Shown: in pieces, positions 43,748 through 53,549 of the stretch
Layout of the letters: each line of letters begins with the position of its first letter
How positions within the stretch are numbered: the stretch's first letter is position 1
Source of the DNA: Mesobacillus jeotgali
GTDB taxonomy: Bacteria > Bacillota > Bacilli > Bacillales > Cytobacillaceae
Reading direction: 5' to 3'
Length of the DNA stretch: 64,000 nt
NCBI RefSeq assembly: GCF_014856545.2
Contig: NZ_CP109811.1
Span: forward strand, 2,164,001-2,228,000
Notes under the pieces: model-generated
Seen by the model: only the letters and a program-made list of their open reading frames with translations
Databases searched by the model: none
What the model was told of the DNA's origin: nothing
Made by a program: the position numbers and the translations under genes

Positions 43748-44215
43748 GTGAATATACCAGTAAAACTTAATGATATAATTGAGGAAATGGAAGGACAGTT
43801 TGAAGAATCCCATTCATTATTAAATAAAAAAACGGGTGAAATCGTGTTGGTAACATCGGAAGACTTAAGAGCTGCAGAAGACGAAGTACCATTTGATCAT
43901 TTACCTGAATGGGAACAAGAAAATAGAATGATTGCAATTGATGTAGTTGAAAACTTTGAGCATTATATAGAGTTACCCACTAAATTTGAGTTAAATGAAT
44001 ATGAAATAATAGAAAACTTTTGCTTAACAGTCCGTGGTCAGCAGATGCAGGAATCTTTATTACGGACAATCAGAGGAAATGGTGCCTTTAGAAGGTTTAA
44101 GGATAAAATAATAGAGTTTGATATGGAAGAACAATGGTTTTCATACCGTGACGAGTGTTATAAGCAAATTGCGATTGATTGGTGTCAAGAAAATAAAATA
44201 GACTATATTGAATAG
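43748..44215 (+). CDS. UPF0158 family protein
   Basis: 155 residues, GTG start. The pattern LNKKTGEIVLVTSEDL, then PEWEQENRMIAIDVVENFEHY, RGNGAFRRFKDKI and EEQWFSYRDE is that of UPF0158, whose biochemical role is unknown. It ends at a terminator and stands alone. Confidence 0.8.
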   Translation: MNIPVKLNDIIEEMEGQFEESHSLLNKKTGEIVLVTSEDLRAAEDEVPFDHLPEWEQENRMIAIDVVENFEHYIELPTKFELNEYEIIENFCLTVRGQQMQESLLRTIRGNGAFRRFKDKIIEFDMEEQWFSYRDECYKQIAIDWCQENKIDYIE

Positions 44216-44222
44216 TAATGAT

Positions 44223-44268
44223 AAGGGAGTGATTACATATAAAAAGAGTAATCACCCTTTCTTTTTTG
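44223..44268 (+). terminator. Intrinsic terminator
   Basis: A long stem (AAGGG with GTGATTAC, opposite GTAATCAC and CCTT) followed by a T-run. Confidence 0.85.
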
Positions 44269-44406
44269 CTGAAAGATCAATTCGTTCATCGTTTTTCCAT
44301 TGACAAAAAATTAGCACAAGTATTATATTAGAAGTCCTGCCAACTTTTCGGTTGGCGTAAAAGGGGACTGTGAAAAGTTCATTCTTATGGGAAAGGGAAT
44401 GATAAT

Positions 44407-44805
44407 ATGAACAAAGAACAATTAGTGGAGAGTGCGCGTCAGACGAAAAAGAATGCTTATGCGCCTTATTCTAAATTTCCTGTTGGTGCAGCTTTGCTGC
44501 TAAAAGATGGTACCGTTTACAACGGAGTTAATGTTGAAAATGTATCTTTCGGTGCGACAAATTGCGCTGAGAGAACGGCTATTTTTACTGCTGTGGCAAA
44601 TGGTTATAAGAAGGGTGACTTCGAGGCGATCGCCGTCTCTGGTGATACAGCCGACTTCCTGCCGCCTTGCAGCATCTGCAGACAAGTGATGGCGGAATTC
44701 TTTTCACCAGATATGCCGGTGTACTTAACGAATGATAAAAAAGAAATCCGCGAGCTGGCTTTGAAAGAATTATTGCCATACGCGTTTACAGACTTGGATA
44801 TGTAA
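44407..44805 (+). CDS. cdd: Cytidine deaminase
   Basis: 132 residues. The zinc and catalytic residues are in NCAERTAIF (Cys53, Glu55) and PPCSICRQ (Cys88, Cys91), with the substrate segment YSKFPVGAALL. It turns cytidine and deoxycytidine to uridine forms in pyrimidine salvage. In B. subtilis cdd lies with era and dgk; here it stands alone, so it may be a second copy. Confidence 0.92.
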   Translation: MNKEQLVESARQTKKNAYAPYSKFPVGAALLLKDGTVYNGVNVENVSFGATNCAERTAIFTAVANGYKKGDFEAIAVSGDTADFLPPCSICRQVMAEFFSPDMPVYLTNDKKEIRELALKELLPYAFTDLDM

Positions 44806-44825
44806 ATTTTCATAAATAGTACGAG

Positions 44826-44865
44826 AGCATGTTTTGATCATTAGATCAGGATGTGCTTTTTTCTT
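44826..44865 (+). terminator. Probable terminator after cdd
   Basis: TTGATC and GATCAG form the top of an imperfect stem closed by GCAT/GTGC, followed by T6. Confidence 0.5.
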
Positions 44866-44964
44866 TAGTTTTCTTTGTAAAGGATGTTGCTTTAAGAAAC
44901 ATCTAGGATATGCCTAATTATGGTACAATTGAGACAATATTCAATATAAAGGGTGCTCAGTTTT

Positions 44965-45366
44965 ATGGAGAAGAATTTAAAGAAACACTTACAAGCATTG
45001 GAGGAGAGTCACACAGGACTTGAAGTACGAACAAGTCGTGAAAAGCTGGATGAAATACTCGCGGACGGGTTCTTTGAAATAGGCAGTTCAGGCTATATGT
45101 TTGATAAGAAAGAATGCCTTGAAACTGGAGTTGTGTTGACTGAAATGTCACTGCATAACTATAAAATTTACCCTTTGGCACAAGATGTAGTCTTATCTAC
45201 TTATTTTATTGTTGATCAAACCAGGGACCGTAACACATTACGCAGCTCTATATGGAAACTTATTGATGATAGATGGCAATTATATTTTCATCAAGGAACT
45301 ATTTCACCATTGCAATTGAGCGAAGTTATTAGAGAAAACAACAAGATTGTTTTTGGTGATGACTAA
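44965..45366 (+). CDS. DUF4440-like (NTF2-fold) protein
   Basis: 133 residues from ATG at 44965 (a GTG at 44953 is in frame but lies in the ribosome site). The layout, with FFEIGSSGYMFDKKE, then VVLSTYFIVD, LRSSIWKLIDDRWQLYFHQGT, fits the DUF4440/SnoaL-like fold. Role unknown. A close paralog is at 55361-55711, sharing the F-E-x-G-S-S-G and LRSSIWKL segments. Confidence 0.8.
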   Translation: MEKNLKKHLQALEESHTGLEVRTSREKLDEILADGFFEIGSSGYMFDKKECLETGVVLTEMSLHNYKIYPLAQDVVLSTYFIVDQTRDRNTLRSSIWKLIDDRWQLYFHQGTISPLQLSEVIRENNKIVFGDD

Positions 45367-45429
45367 CATGAAAAAATAAAGCTATTGTTGAAAGAACTAT
45401 TATGTTTAAGTGTTTGAGGAGGAGCATTC

Positions 45430-45618
45430 TTGAAAGTTACTGCAAATTATCTTATTCAGTTAGCCGGACTAATTATTTTAATCTTTGGCGGAACAATGAT
45501 CATTGTGTATTCCCAAACTGGTGATATATTAATAGATCAGCTTATTGGTACTTCCATTGGAGTTGTACTATTGATCGCCAGCTTGATTTGGAAAAAAGTG
45601 AAGAAATCAGATACATAA
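45430..45618 (+). CDS. Small two-pass membrane protein
   Basis: 62 residues from a TTG start after GAGGAGGAG. Two hydrophobic helices (about 7-27 and 36-54) and a basic tail KKVKKSDT. No recognised family. It is followed by an intrinsic terminator. Confidence 0.65.
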   Translation: MKVTANYLIQLAGLIILIFGGTMIIVYSQTGDILIDQLIGTSIGVVLLIASLIWKKVKKSDT

Positions 45619-45694
45619 GAGCACGAAACAGAATGAAGTATTCATAAAACTTTTGGAGAAAAAATTGTAAAAGACGAAGATAAATAGCCAAAAA

Positions 45695-45740
45695 TAGAGC
45701 AGTATTTACGCGTGAAGGCGTAGAATACTGCTCTTTTTCA
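45695..45740 (+). terminator. Terminator before helD, copy 1 of a repeat
   Basis: AGAGCAGTATTTACGC pairs with GCGT...AATACTGCTCT and T5 follows. The same sequence, slightly changed but still base-paired, follows helD at 48230-48275. Confidence 0.85.
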
Positions 45741-45884
45741 TATTGAAAAATATAAGATCATATGGTAACTTTATATAGATGCGCATTGTTAATTTGGAGT
45801 TCGATATAATTATCCCTATTTTAATTATACAATGCAATCGAAACGGAAGTCAACTCTTTTATCAAAAAAATTAGGGGTGTTGCA

Positions 45885-48212
45885 ATGAGTTTGGATCTTC
45901 AGCGTGAGCAAAAGCGTTTGAACAGTGTGATGGAGGCCATTACGGATGAGATGAATAGGGTGGAAGAGGCAACTTCCAGGCGTAAAAATGAAGTCGTCCA
46001 CATCCGGAAGCACTTTTGGGATGAAGTGAAGGTCAATACGGATACCTTTGATGATTTTCTAGAAACAATCATTGGTTTGAGGCAGGAAGCGCAGGCTCTA
46101 TCGGTTAGCCAGAGCACACACAGGCACTCTTCTAAGCGTCTGGCTACACTAAGCCGAATGAAGGAGATTCCCTATTTTGGCCGGATTGATTTTACAGAAG
46201 AAGGTACTTCGGCTCCAGAACAAATCTATATTGGTATTTCCTCGCTTACTGATGCTGCAGGCGAAAATTTCTTGATCTATGACTGGAGGGCTCCAATCTC
46301 AAGTGTTTATTATGATTATCAGCCTGGTCCGGCAAAATATCAAACACCTGGAGGTACGGTTGAAGGGACACTCGAGAAAAAGTGGCAATATCTTATTCGT
46401 GGCGGCGTTTTGCAGTCGATGTTCGATACGAGCCTTACAATTGGAGACGAGATTTTACAACAGGTGCTTGGCAAAGGCACCGATAAACATATGCATAATA
46501 TAGTCGCAACCATTCAACAGGAGCAGAACCGGATCATCCGCCATGACCGCGGCAGACTTTTGATTGTTCACGGTGCGGCTGGGAGCGGCAAAACATCGGC
46601 TGCGATGCAGCGAATTGCTTATTTACTCTATAAATACCGGGATCAACTAAATTCCGATCAAATTATCCTGTTCTCACCGAATACGATGTTTAGCAGTTAT
46701 GTTTCCAATGTCCTTCCGGAACTTGGAGAAGAGAATATGCAGCAGGCAACATTCCAGGAATATCTGGATCATCGGCTGGGTAATGAGTTCGAAGTCGAAA
46801 ATCCATATCAGCAATTGGAATATGTTTTAACAGCTAAGGGTGACGAGACGTATAAAGCCAGGGTAGCGGGGATTCAATTCAAAGCATCCATTCATTTTTT
46901 TGAGGCAATTCAATCCTACAGGAAATCACTCGAGGTTTCTGGAATGGTCTTCAAGAACATCCGATTTAGGGGAGAGCCAATTGTCACTTCCCAGCAAATC
47001 GAAGACAGGTTTTACAGAAGCGAGGCGTCAAACAGTTTTCACAGCCGTCTTGAAAAATTAAGAGATTGGCTATTAAAACAAATTGCTGAGGCTGAGAAGC
47101 TTGAACGGACTAAACCTTGGGTTCAGGATGAAATTGAACTGCTTAGTGATGAGGAGTATCATAAGGCGCATGCCTATCTGGCGAAAAAACGGGGATATAC
47201 AGGTGAGTCGATTCATGATTATGAAATCGAGGATGATGCACTGGCACGCCTGATTGTTAGGCGGAAGTTAAATCCATTGCGTAAAATGATCAAGGCTTAT
47301 CGCTTCGTTAACATCAAGGGAATCTACAAGCAGCTTTTCACTGGGAGTAATCAGAAAAAGTTGATGGACTATGATGTACCAGAGGAATGGCAGGGTATTT
47401 GCTTATCGACGGCCAAGATGCTCGATGAAGGGAAGCTGTATTATGAGGATGCTACTCCATTTCTGCTTTTAAAAGAGTTGATTATGGGCTTTCAGATCAA
47501 CAGCTCAATCAAACACATTGTGGTGGATGAGGCTCAGGATTATTCTCCATTTCAATTTGAATTTTTGAAGCGATTATTTCCTGCTGCAAATATGACTGTG
47601 CTCGGAGACTTTAACCAGGCGATCTTCGCTCATGCCAGCGAGGTGGTCGATTTTCATACACTCACCAGCCTGTACGGTCAGGATAAAACTGAAGTGATCA
47701 ACATGTCGCGGAGCTATCGATCCACAAAGCCGATTATTGAATTTACACGTTCGCTTGTGCCTAACGGAGAGAGGATTATTCCATTTGAGCGGGATGGCGA
47801 GCGGCCGATGCTGACACAAGTGGTGAATCACAATGTGCTCCATAGACGTATTGCTGATAAAGTGGAACAGTTACGGAGCCTTGGTTATCAGAGCATTGCG
47901 ATCATCTGCAAATCGGCTGAGAAAAGTCGAAAGGCGCACCAATCCCTTGCAAGCATTGAAGGAATCAAACTCATAAAAAGCAGCTCGATTGAATACGAGC
48001 AAGGAGTAGTCGTAATCCCGTCCTATTTATCCAAGGGAATCGAATTCGATGCCGTCATCATCTATGATGCATCGGAGAATGTGTATGCTAGTGAGAGCCT
48101 GCGAAGAGTATTCTATACCGCCTGCACGAGAGCGATGCATCATTTGCAGATATATAGTGTAGGAGAACCAAGTCCGTTTATACGAAACGGATTGCGTGAA
48201 GGGTTGATTTAG
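45885..48212 (+). CDS. helD: RNA polymerase recycling ATPase HelD
   Basis: 775 residues. The N-terminal coiled-coil arm (residues 1-100) fits insertion into the RNA polymerase channel. Walker A HGAAGSGKTSAAMQ is near 230, the VVDEAQDYSPFQFEFL box near 545, and the C-terminal helicase motifs SRSYRSTKPI and YTACTRA. HelD frees stalled RNA polymerase from DNA. The length and the N-terminal arm distinguish it from UvrD. It stands alone between two matching terminators. Confidence 0.9.
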   Translation: MSLDLQREQKRLNSVMEAITDEMNRVEEATSRRKNEVVHIRKHFWDEVKVNTDTFDDFLETIIGLRQEAQALSVSQSTHRHSSKRLATLSRMKEIPYFGRIDFTEEGTSAPEQIYIGISSLTDAAGENFLIYDWRAPISSVYYDYQPGPAKYQTPGGTVEGTLEKKWQYLIRGGVLQSMFDTSLTIGDEILQQVLGKGTDKHMHNIVATIQQEQNRIIRHDRGRLLIVHGAAGSGKTSAAMQRIAYLLYKYRDQLNSDQIILFSPNTMFSSYVSNVLPELGEENMQQATFQEYLDHRLGNEFEVENPYQQLEYVLTAKGDETYKARVAGIQFKASIHFFEAIQSYRKSLEVSGMVFKNIRFRGEPIVTSQQIEDRFYRSEASNSFHSRLEKLRDWLLKQIAEAEKLERTKPWVQDEIELLSDEEYHKAHAYLAKKRGYTGESIHDYEIEDDALARLIVRRKLNPLRKMIKAYRFVNIKGIYKQLFTGSNQKKLMDYDVPEEWQGICLSTAKMLDEGKLYYEDATPFLLLKELIMGFQINSSIKHIVVDEAQDYSPFQFEFLKRLFPAANMTVLGDFNQAIFAHASEVVDFHTLTSLYGQDKTEVINMSRSYRSTKPIIEFTRSLVPNGERIIPFERDGERPMLTQVVNHNVLHRRIADKVEQLRSLGYQSIAIICKSAEKSRKAHQSLASIEGIKLIKSSSIEYEQGVVVIPSYLSKGIEFDAVIIYDASENVYASESLRRVFYTACTRAMHHLQIYSVGEPSPFIRNGLREGLI

Positions 48213-48229
48213 AAAAAATAACATCTAGA

Positions 48230-48275
48230 GAGGGCAGTATTTACGCATTAAATCGTAGAATATTGCCCTTTTTCA
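48230..48275 (+). terminator. Terminator after helD, copy 2 of a repeat
   Basis: AGGGCAGTATTTACG pairs with CGTAGAATATTGCCCT and T5 follows. It is homologous to 45695-45740, and both are followed by CATATTG. Confidence 0.85.
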
Positions 48276-48326
48276 TATTGGAACATTAGAAAGGTGATCA
48301 ATAATCAACTTGTACCACTTCATAAA

Positions 48327-49325
48327 CTATTGTTTGTGGCTAATCATTTGCGGAGGCTCTTCTGACCATCCATTTTTAATCATGATTTTTGCCCCTTTAT
48401 GGGCATATTCAAAAATATCCTTTGTAAAAATGGACATTTTTGCAGGCAGGTCATTGCGTAAACTAAAAGCGGTGCCAAGGGAGTTGCTTCCCAGGGAAAA
48501 ACTGCAAAACAGGCTGGTACAATACATCATTAGCTTATCAGAAAATGGAGCGACTGTAGAACGGGTTGCATTTCCTCCTGGAGATTGTGGAACAGGGAGT
48601 GCGTCTTGAATCATTAGTTCACTTACTTCTTTGATAATCCCTTTAGCCAGCTCCGCGCCTTCGTGAAAGAATTTCTTCACCTCATTATTATGGGCGCACT
48701 GTTCAAATCCTAATATCATTTGTAAGCCTGTAAGATTTGATTCAATCCCCTTATGAAGATGGGCCACCTCAACCGCGTTTAATGTCCTTTTCTGGGTTAG
48801 GGGATTTAGGCTGTTTGCACTTAAGTAGTCTTTATTTTTTACAAACTCTACTGACTTTGGCATTGAAACGAAAGGAGTCCTGACAAGAAGCCCCTTCTCA
48901 AGCAAATACTGCGAACAAATCCTATAATACTTTTGTGAAAGAGCGGTAAGATCTTCAAAAAGAATATTAATATCTTCTCTAAACGTCATAGTCAAATTCA
49001 ATGAATGAAGTCCCATGCTGATTTGATTTATTAATCGGACAAACATAATGTCAAAACCATTATCAAATAGCTTGGGGACATCCTTATTCACATCCTGTGC
49101 TGTGTAGCCGACGGGAATAACGGCCCCTTCCTGTTCATAAATGGCGATTATTTTTCCAACATAAAGCTCAAGATCGCTATGTAAACTAGTCATAATCTCC
49201 TTTGCTTTTTTGTCATCAGCTTTCTCTATAAAATACTCTAACATTCTTAAAATCATCGTTTTTTCCTGATAAGTGAGCCATAATGTCCCTAATTCAGAAG
49301 AAGTTATCGGCGCTTTTTCTGGCAT
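48327..49325 (-). CDS. DUF3231 family protein
   Basis: 332 residues. Two related helical halves start with PITSSELGTLWLTYQEKTMI and NPLTQKRTLNAVEVAHLHKG. The family is common in spore-formers and resembles coat-associated or ferritin-like four-helix proteins; the role is unclear. GAGG lies upstream of the ATG. Single gene. Confidence 0.8.
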   Translation of the reverse strand: MPEKAPITSSELGTLWLTYQEKTMILRMLEYFIEKADDKKAKEIMTSLHSDLELYVGKIIAIYEQEGAVIPVGYTAQDVNKDVPKLFDNGFDIMFVRLINQISMGLHSLNLTMTFREDINILFEDLTALSQKYYRICSQYLLEKGLLVRTPFVSMPKSVEFVKNKDYLSANSLNPLTQKRTLNAVEVAHLHKGIESNLTGLQMILGFEQCAHNNEVKKFFHEGAELAKGIIKEVSELMIQDALPVPQSPGGNATRSTVAPFSDKLMMYCTSLFCSFSLGSNSLGTAFSLRNDLPAKMSIFTKDIFEYAHKGAKIMIKNGWSEEPPQMISHKQ

Positions 49326-49413
49326 TGGTAAGCCTCCTGAGTGTTTTTTTTATGATGTGCTGAATGAGGAAATTTGATACTTAAAGGCTGAACAGCATAT
49401 AAAGGGGACATTT

Positions 49414-49905
49414 TTAGTATGCCAAATCCTCATATTTATTTTTTATAAAATGAAAGAAAAGGATTAATAGCACCGCTGCTGCTGGGTATACGGGTATGGA
49501 ATACAAGAGCTTCCAGCCTGTATATATTAGGGCGTTATTTTTCACAGTAACCCATTCGTAAAATACTGAAAATACTGTCCATCCTAAAATATACAAAACT
49601 GTTTTTTTACCGTGTAATTCAAACTTATCGTAAAAATACAGAAATACTAAGGATGCACAAGGGTACATGAATAAATGGAATAATGCACCGGAAAGTTCGT
49701 ATGTTGGATTATCACCAAAATAGTAAGCTTTAAAAGGGGTTGCGATTAAGAAGTAGTCAATTGATGAAACAAGGAATATGTTATACATCCAAATAAGAAG
49801 GACAATTACTGGCCTGAAGTATTTTCGGATGGGCCAAAATGTTAATAATGCTGCAACCGAAGAAATCAGAAAGTACCATTCGTTCCAATCGTACTTTACA
49901 TTCAT
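49414..49905 (-). CDS. CBO0543 family membrane protein
   Basis: 163 residues, five hydrophobic helices, with the family segment LYILGWTVFSVFYEWVTVKN and IYTGWKLLYSIPVYP near the end. The family is confined to spore-formers; function unknown. Its start overlaps the stop of the gene before it. A truncated relative is at 53200-53390. Confidence 0.8.
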   Translation of the reverse strand: MNVKYDWNEWYFLISSVAALLTFWPIRKYFRPVIVLLIWMYNIFLVSSIDYFLIATPFKAYYFGDNPTYELSGALFHLFMYPCASLVFLYFYDKFELHGKKTVLYILGWTVFSVFYEWVTVKNNALIYTGWKLLYSIPVYPAAAVLLILFFHFIKNKYEDLAY

Positions 49906-50375
49906 TTATAATGTCCTCCTTTAAAAAGTAAAGTTCGGTATCCCTTCATAAAGCCAATAAGCAATAGGAGACCCCCAAACCAAACGGATGGTGACCACCA
50001 AAATTGCCAATTCACATGAATCAATACACCTAAAAAATGGTTCAGCCATTCTACGCTTGTTAAGATAGCTACAAACAAAATCATTAGAAAGCCCTTTTTG
50101 TACCATGAATCCGTGACCAAATAATAATCCAAAAAAAGAACCATGATCACCGGGTAGAGGTTGATTCGACTAATAAAATGAGACATTTCAAGCGGTAAAT
50201 TTTCAGGGATGTATAGAGTTTTAAAATTCATATAACATAGTGCAGAGAAATTCTGAGCAATGTAAGAAGCGAGAAACCAATAAGCCGTGAGCTCAAGAAT
50301 ATGGAGATTTTTCTTTTTCTTAATTAAAAAGAGTAAAGCGACTCCGTTTAATAAGAGATAAATGAACAATATCAT
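49902..50375 (-). CDS. Membrane protein, CBO0543-like partner
   Basis: 157 residues with about five hydrophobic helices (LFIYLLLNGVALLFLI at the start). It has the same size and layout as the next gene and a four-base ATGA overlap with it, so they form an operon of related membrane proteins. Function unknown. Confidence 0.7.
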   Translation of the reverse strand: MILFIYLLLNGVALLFLIKKKKNLHILELTAYWFLASYIAQNFSALCYMNFKTLYIPENLPLEMSHFISRINLYPVIMVLFLDYYLVTDSWYKKGFLMILFVAILTSVEWLNHFLGVLIHVNWQFWWSPSVWFGGLLLLIGFMKGYRTLLFKGGHYK

Positions 50376-50627
50376 ATAAGAATCTCCTTATTTGCCTATT
50401 TCCTTTATCGCTGGGCTATTTTCCTGATTGATAGGGAGTCTTCGTAAAAACGATAAATCTCATAATGACTTATTGTCACCAAAAATAAATCTAATATGTT
50501 TCCCTCTTATAACTAAATCCTTGGTTTTAATCTGGGTAGATAAAGGACTACAGACCCCCCGCTTTTATCAATTTGTGAAAAGGGTATACATACTTAGAAC
50601 AGCTTACAAAAGAAAGAGGGGAGATTG

Positions 50628-52316
50628 ATGTCCAATTCTAATGTGATCCAGACGACGTTAAGAGGGAAGGAGCTATTATCGAATCCTTTTCTGAATAAAG
50701 GTACGGCTTTTACCAAACAGGAACGTGAAGAGCTGGGACTTGAAGGGTTATTGCCGCCCCAGGTACTGACGCTCGATGAACAGGTAAAAAGGGTTTATGA
50801 GCAGTATTCTATCAGGACCACCAACTTATTTAAGAATGGACTTCTTTATGACTTGTATAATCGGAATGTTGTCCTGTTTTACAGATTGCTTAAGGATCAT
50901 TTAAGTGAAATGCTTCCTATTGTCTATACTCCTACTGTCGGAGAGGCCATCGAGCAGTATTCACAGGTTTACCGCCGGCCAGGTGGATTGTATTTATCGA
51001 TTGATGACCAGGATGGGATTGAAACAGCGTTTAAGAACCTCGGGCATGCCAAAAATGAAATTGATTTGATTGTCGTTACCGATTCCGAAAGCATTCTCGG
51101 CATTGGAGACCAGGGGATTGGAGGAATCAATATCTCGATCGGTAAGTTAGCTGTCTACACAGCAGCTGCCGGAATCAATCCTAGCCGGGTATTGCCAGTT
51201 GTGCTGGATGTCGGAACGAATAACAAGGCTCTGGCGGAAGATCCGTTTTACATTGGAAACGAGTTCCCTCGGGTACGAGGAGAGCGTTATGATGAGTTCA
51301 TTGATGCGTTTGTCTCAACAGCAAGAAAATTTCACCCTGATGTCCTGCTGCACTGGGAAGACCTTGGCAATGTGAATGCCCGTAAAATCATGGAGAGGTA
51401 TGGAGATAAGATACTCACGTTTAATGATGATATCCAGGGAACCGGAGCTGTCACCCTCGCTGCCATCAAGTCTGCCCTGAAGATGACAGGGAGTTCATTG
51501 AAGGATCAGCGGATTGTTGTCTTTGGGCCTGGTGCTGCGGGAATTGGCAATGCTGATCAGATGGTGGATGCCATGGTTTCTGAAGGATTATCGAAGGATG
51601 AAGCTTATGACCAGTTCTGGGCAGTGGATTACAGGGGCCTTTTGACGGAGGAACATGGAGATGTCCTGGATTTCCAAAAACCATATGTCCGTGGAGTTAA
51701 TGAAGTGGAAAATTGGGCACGGAATGACGAGGGCATTATCCCATTAATGGAAGTGGTCAAAAGGGTGAAACCGACGATTCTGATTGGTACATCTGGACAA
51801 GCCGGTGCTTTCTCGGAGGATATTATCAAAGAGTTGGCAAGCCATACAGAGCGCCCAGTCATCATGCCGATGTCCAATCCGACATCACTGGCAGAGGCTG
51901 TCCCAGCTGATTTGATCCAGTGGACAGAAGGGAGAGCGCTGGTTGCAACGGGTAGCCCGTTTGAGGATGTGGATTACAACGGAGTTTCCTATGAAATCGG
52001 CCAGGCTAACAATGCTTTTATTTTTCCAGGTCTCGGCCTCGGAGCCATCGTGGCAAAAGCAGAAGTCATTTCAAAAGGCATGTTCACCGCAGCTGCAGAT
52101 GCTGTTGCCGACATGTGCTGCAATGATCAGCCGGGCGCGTCACTCCTGCCTAACATCAATAAATTACAGGAAGTATCCGAAAAAGTCGCGCTGGCAGTCA
52201 TTGAAGCGGCTATCAAGGAGGGAGTTGCAAGGGCAGATATCACTGATGCCGAAAAGGCAGTGGCAGATGCTATGTGGAAACCGGAGTATAAGGAGATTAG
52301 AAGTATTAAAATTTAA
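50628..52316 (+). CDS. NAD-dependent malic enzyme
   Basis: 562 residues from the ATG at 50628 (a TTG codon directly precedes it), with GGGGAG upstream. Conserved malic enzyme segments: [13 protein letters not shown], the NAD-binding [25 protein letters not shown] and the catalytic lysine/aspartate region LNDDIQ. It converts malate to pyruvate and CO2 with NAD. B. subtilis has several paralogs (MaeA, MalS and others), and sequence by eye does not decide which is meant. Confidence 0.9.
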   Translation: MSNSNVIQTTLRGKELLSNPFLNKGTAFTKQEREELGLEGLLPPQVLTLDEQVKRVYEQYSIRTTNLFKNGLLYDLYNRNVVLFYRLLKDHLSEMLPIVYTPTVGEAIEQYSQVYRRPGGLYLSIDDQDGIETAFKNLGHAKNEIDLIVVTDSESILGIGDQGIGGINISIGKLAVYTAAAGINPSRVLPVVLDVGTNNKALAEDPFYIGNEFPRVRGERYDEFIDAFVSTARKFHPDVLLHWEDLGNVNARKIMERYGDKILTFNDDIQGTGAVTLAAIKSALKMTGSSLKDQRIVVFGPGAAGIGNADQMVDAMVSEGLSKDEAYDQFWAVDYRGLLTEEHGDVLDFQKPYVRGVNEVENWARNDEGIIPLMEVVKRVKPTILIGTSGQAGAFSEDIIKELASHTERPVIMPMSNPTSLAEAVPADLIQWTEGRALVATGSPFEDVDYNGVSYEIGQANNAFIFPGLGLGAIVAKAEVISKGMFTAAADAVADMCCNDQPGASLLPNINKLQEVSEKVALAVIEAAIKEGVARADITDAEKAVADAMWKPEYKEIRSIKI

Positions 52317-52333
52317 TGGCTGGGATTACAAGA

Positions 52334-52367
52334 GCGCAGGGGGGACCCTGTGCTTAATTTGCTTTTT
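52334..52367 (+). terminator. Probable terminator of the malic enzyme gene
   Basis: GCGCAGGG and CCCTGTGC form an 8-bp stem (one G:T pair); T-rich DNA follows but the run is broken. Confidence 0.6.
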
Positions 52368-52499
52368 ACTAGTTTAGTGTAGATATGCTTTGTGTTGAGA
52401 AAGGTGAATGTTTTCGGAATCTTCGAGAGTAAGGAATGACTTTTTGTTTTGAATCTACTTGAAATCAAATAATCATTGTCTTTTTTAGGATTTTCAAAA

Positions 52500-53156
52500 T
52501 TAAACCCCTTTATCTTCGAACGCATGAATTTCATTATTATTACCTAATACGATGAGGATATCATTAGTGCAGATGACTTCTTCAGCTGAGGGGGAAACAA
52601 TAAATTCTTCTCCGCGCTGGATCCCGATGATCGTACAGCCGTAATTGGCACTTACATTCAGTTCATTTAATGTTTTGTCAGTTACCTTTTTTGTAGAGAC
52701 TATTTCTGCAATGCTGTGGTTCTTGGAAAGCTCAATGAAATCAATAATCTTATCAGATGTAACATGGTGAGCGATTCTCTTAGCCATTTCCCTTTCAGGG
52801 TGAATGACGCGATCGGCTCCGATTTTTTCTAAAACCTTTTGATGGTTCTCACTTGATGCTTTCACCCATACTTGTTTGACACCCAAGTCCTTTAGCAACA
52901 ATGTTGTGAGGATACTAGCTTCAATATTACTGCCGAAGGATACAATGACAAGGTCAAAATTCTTCAGCCCCAATGATTTCAGATTATTTTCGTTAATAGC
53001 ATTGGCCACAACAGCATGGGTAGCATATTGGCTATATCTGTTCACTCTTTCCTCTTTCAAATCGACAGCCAGAACCTCGAATCCAAGATGATGAAATTCC
53101 TCGACAAGGCTTCCTCCAAAACCCCCAAGGCCGATCACAGCAATTAACTTTCTCAC
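52500..53156 (-). CDS. KtrA/KtrC-type K+ uptake regulatory protein
   Basis: 218 residues from GTG at 53156, which has AGGAGG nine bases upstream; an upstream in-frame start would add an unlikely stretch. The RCK N domain has the nucleotide site VIGLGGFGGSLVEEF, and the RCK C domain begins near residue 140. Proteins of this kind form rings on the membrane face of the KtrB/KtrD K+ channel and gate it with ATP/ADP and c-di-AMP. No channel gene is adjacent, as is normal for KtrC. Confidence 0.88.
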   Translation of the reverse strand: MRKLIAVIGLGGFGGSLVEEFHHLGFEVLAVDLKEERVNRYSQYATHAVVANAINENNLKSLGLKNFDLVIVSFGSNIEASILTTLLLKDLGVKQVWVKASSENHQKVLEKIGADRVIHPEREMAKRIAHHVTSDKIIDFIELSKNHSIAEIVSTKKVTDKTLNELNVSANYGCTIIGIQRGEEFIVSPSAEEVICTNDILIVLGNNNEIHAFEDKGV

Positions 53157-53199
53157 TATGTATTTCCTCCTATTTAAAAAGAAAATTCTACTAACAGGG

Positions 53200-53460
53200 T
53201 ACATTTTTAATATGCCAATTCCTGATATTTATTTTTTGAAAATGAAAGAAAAGGGCTGCTCGGTACACGGGAATAGGATACTGGGGCTTCCAGCCTGTAT
53301 AGATTAAGGCGTTATTTTTCACATAAATCCATTCATAAAGTACTGAAAATCCAGTCCATCCTAAAATATACAAATCTGTTTTGGGAGTCTTCTGTAGTGC
53401 AACGATAAATCCCATAATGACTTATTTTAACCAAGAATAATTTAAATATGTTTCCCTATA
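53200..53460 (-). pseudogene. Partial duplicate of the CBO0543 region, decayed
   Basis: The stretch 53200-53384 matches the end of the CBO0543 gene (49409-49605) on the same strand, with LYILGWTGFSVLYEW and KNNALIYTGWKPQYPIPVY preserved but the last helix shortened. It then jumps at GGGAGTCTTC to sequence matching 50441-50510 upstream of that operon (CGATAAATCCCATAATGACT). The intervening 830 bases are absent. It is a deleted duplicate with no functional gene. Confidence 0.85.
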
Positions 53461-53549
53461 AGAGTTATTTGAACAAATACATATTAAAGTTCATGTTCCC
53501 CGAACGTTATATTGTGTTAATATAGGAATATACGTTCGTATAAAATGGG

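Noticed and set aside
45885-48212. UvrD/PcrA repair helicase
   Set aside because: The N-terminal coiled-coil arm, and length 775 with HelD-specific segments, mark HelD.
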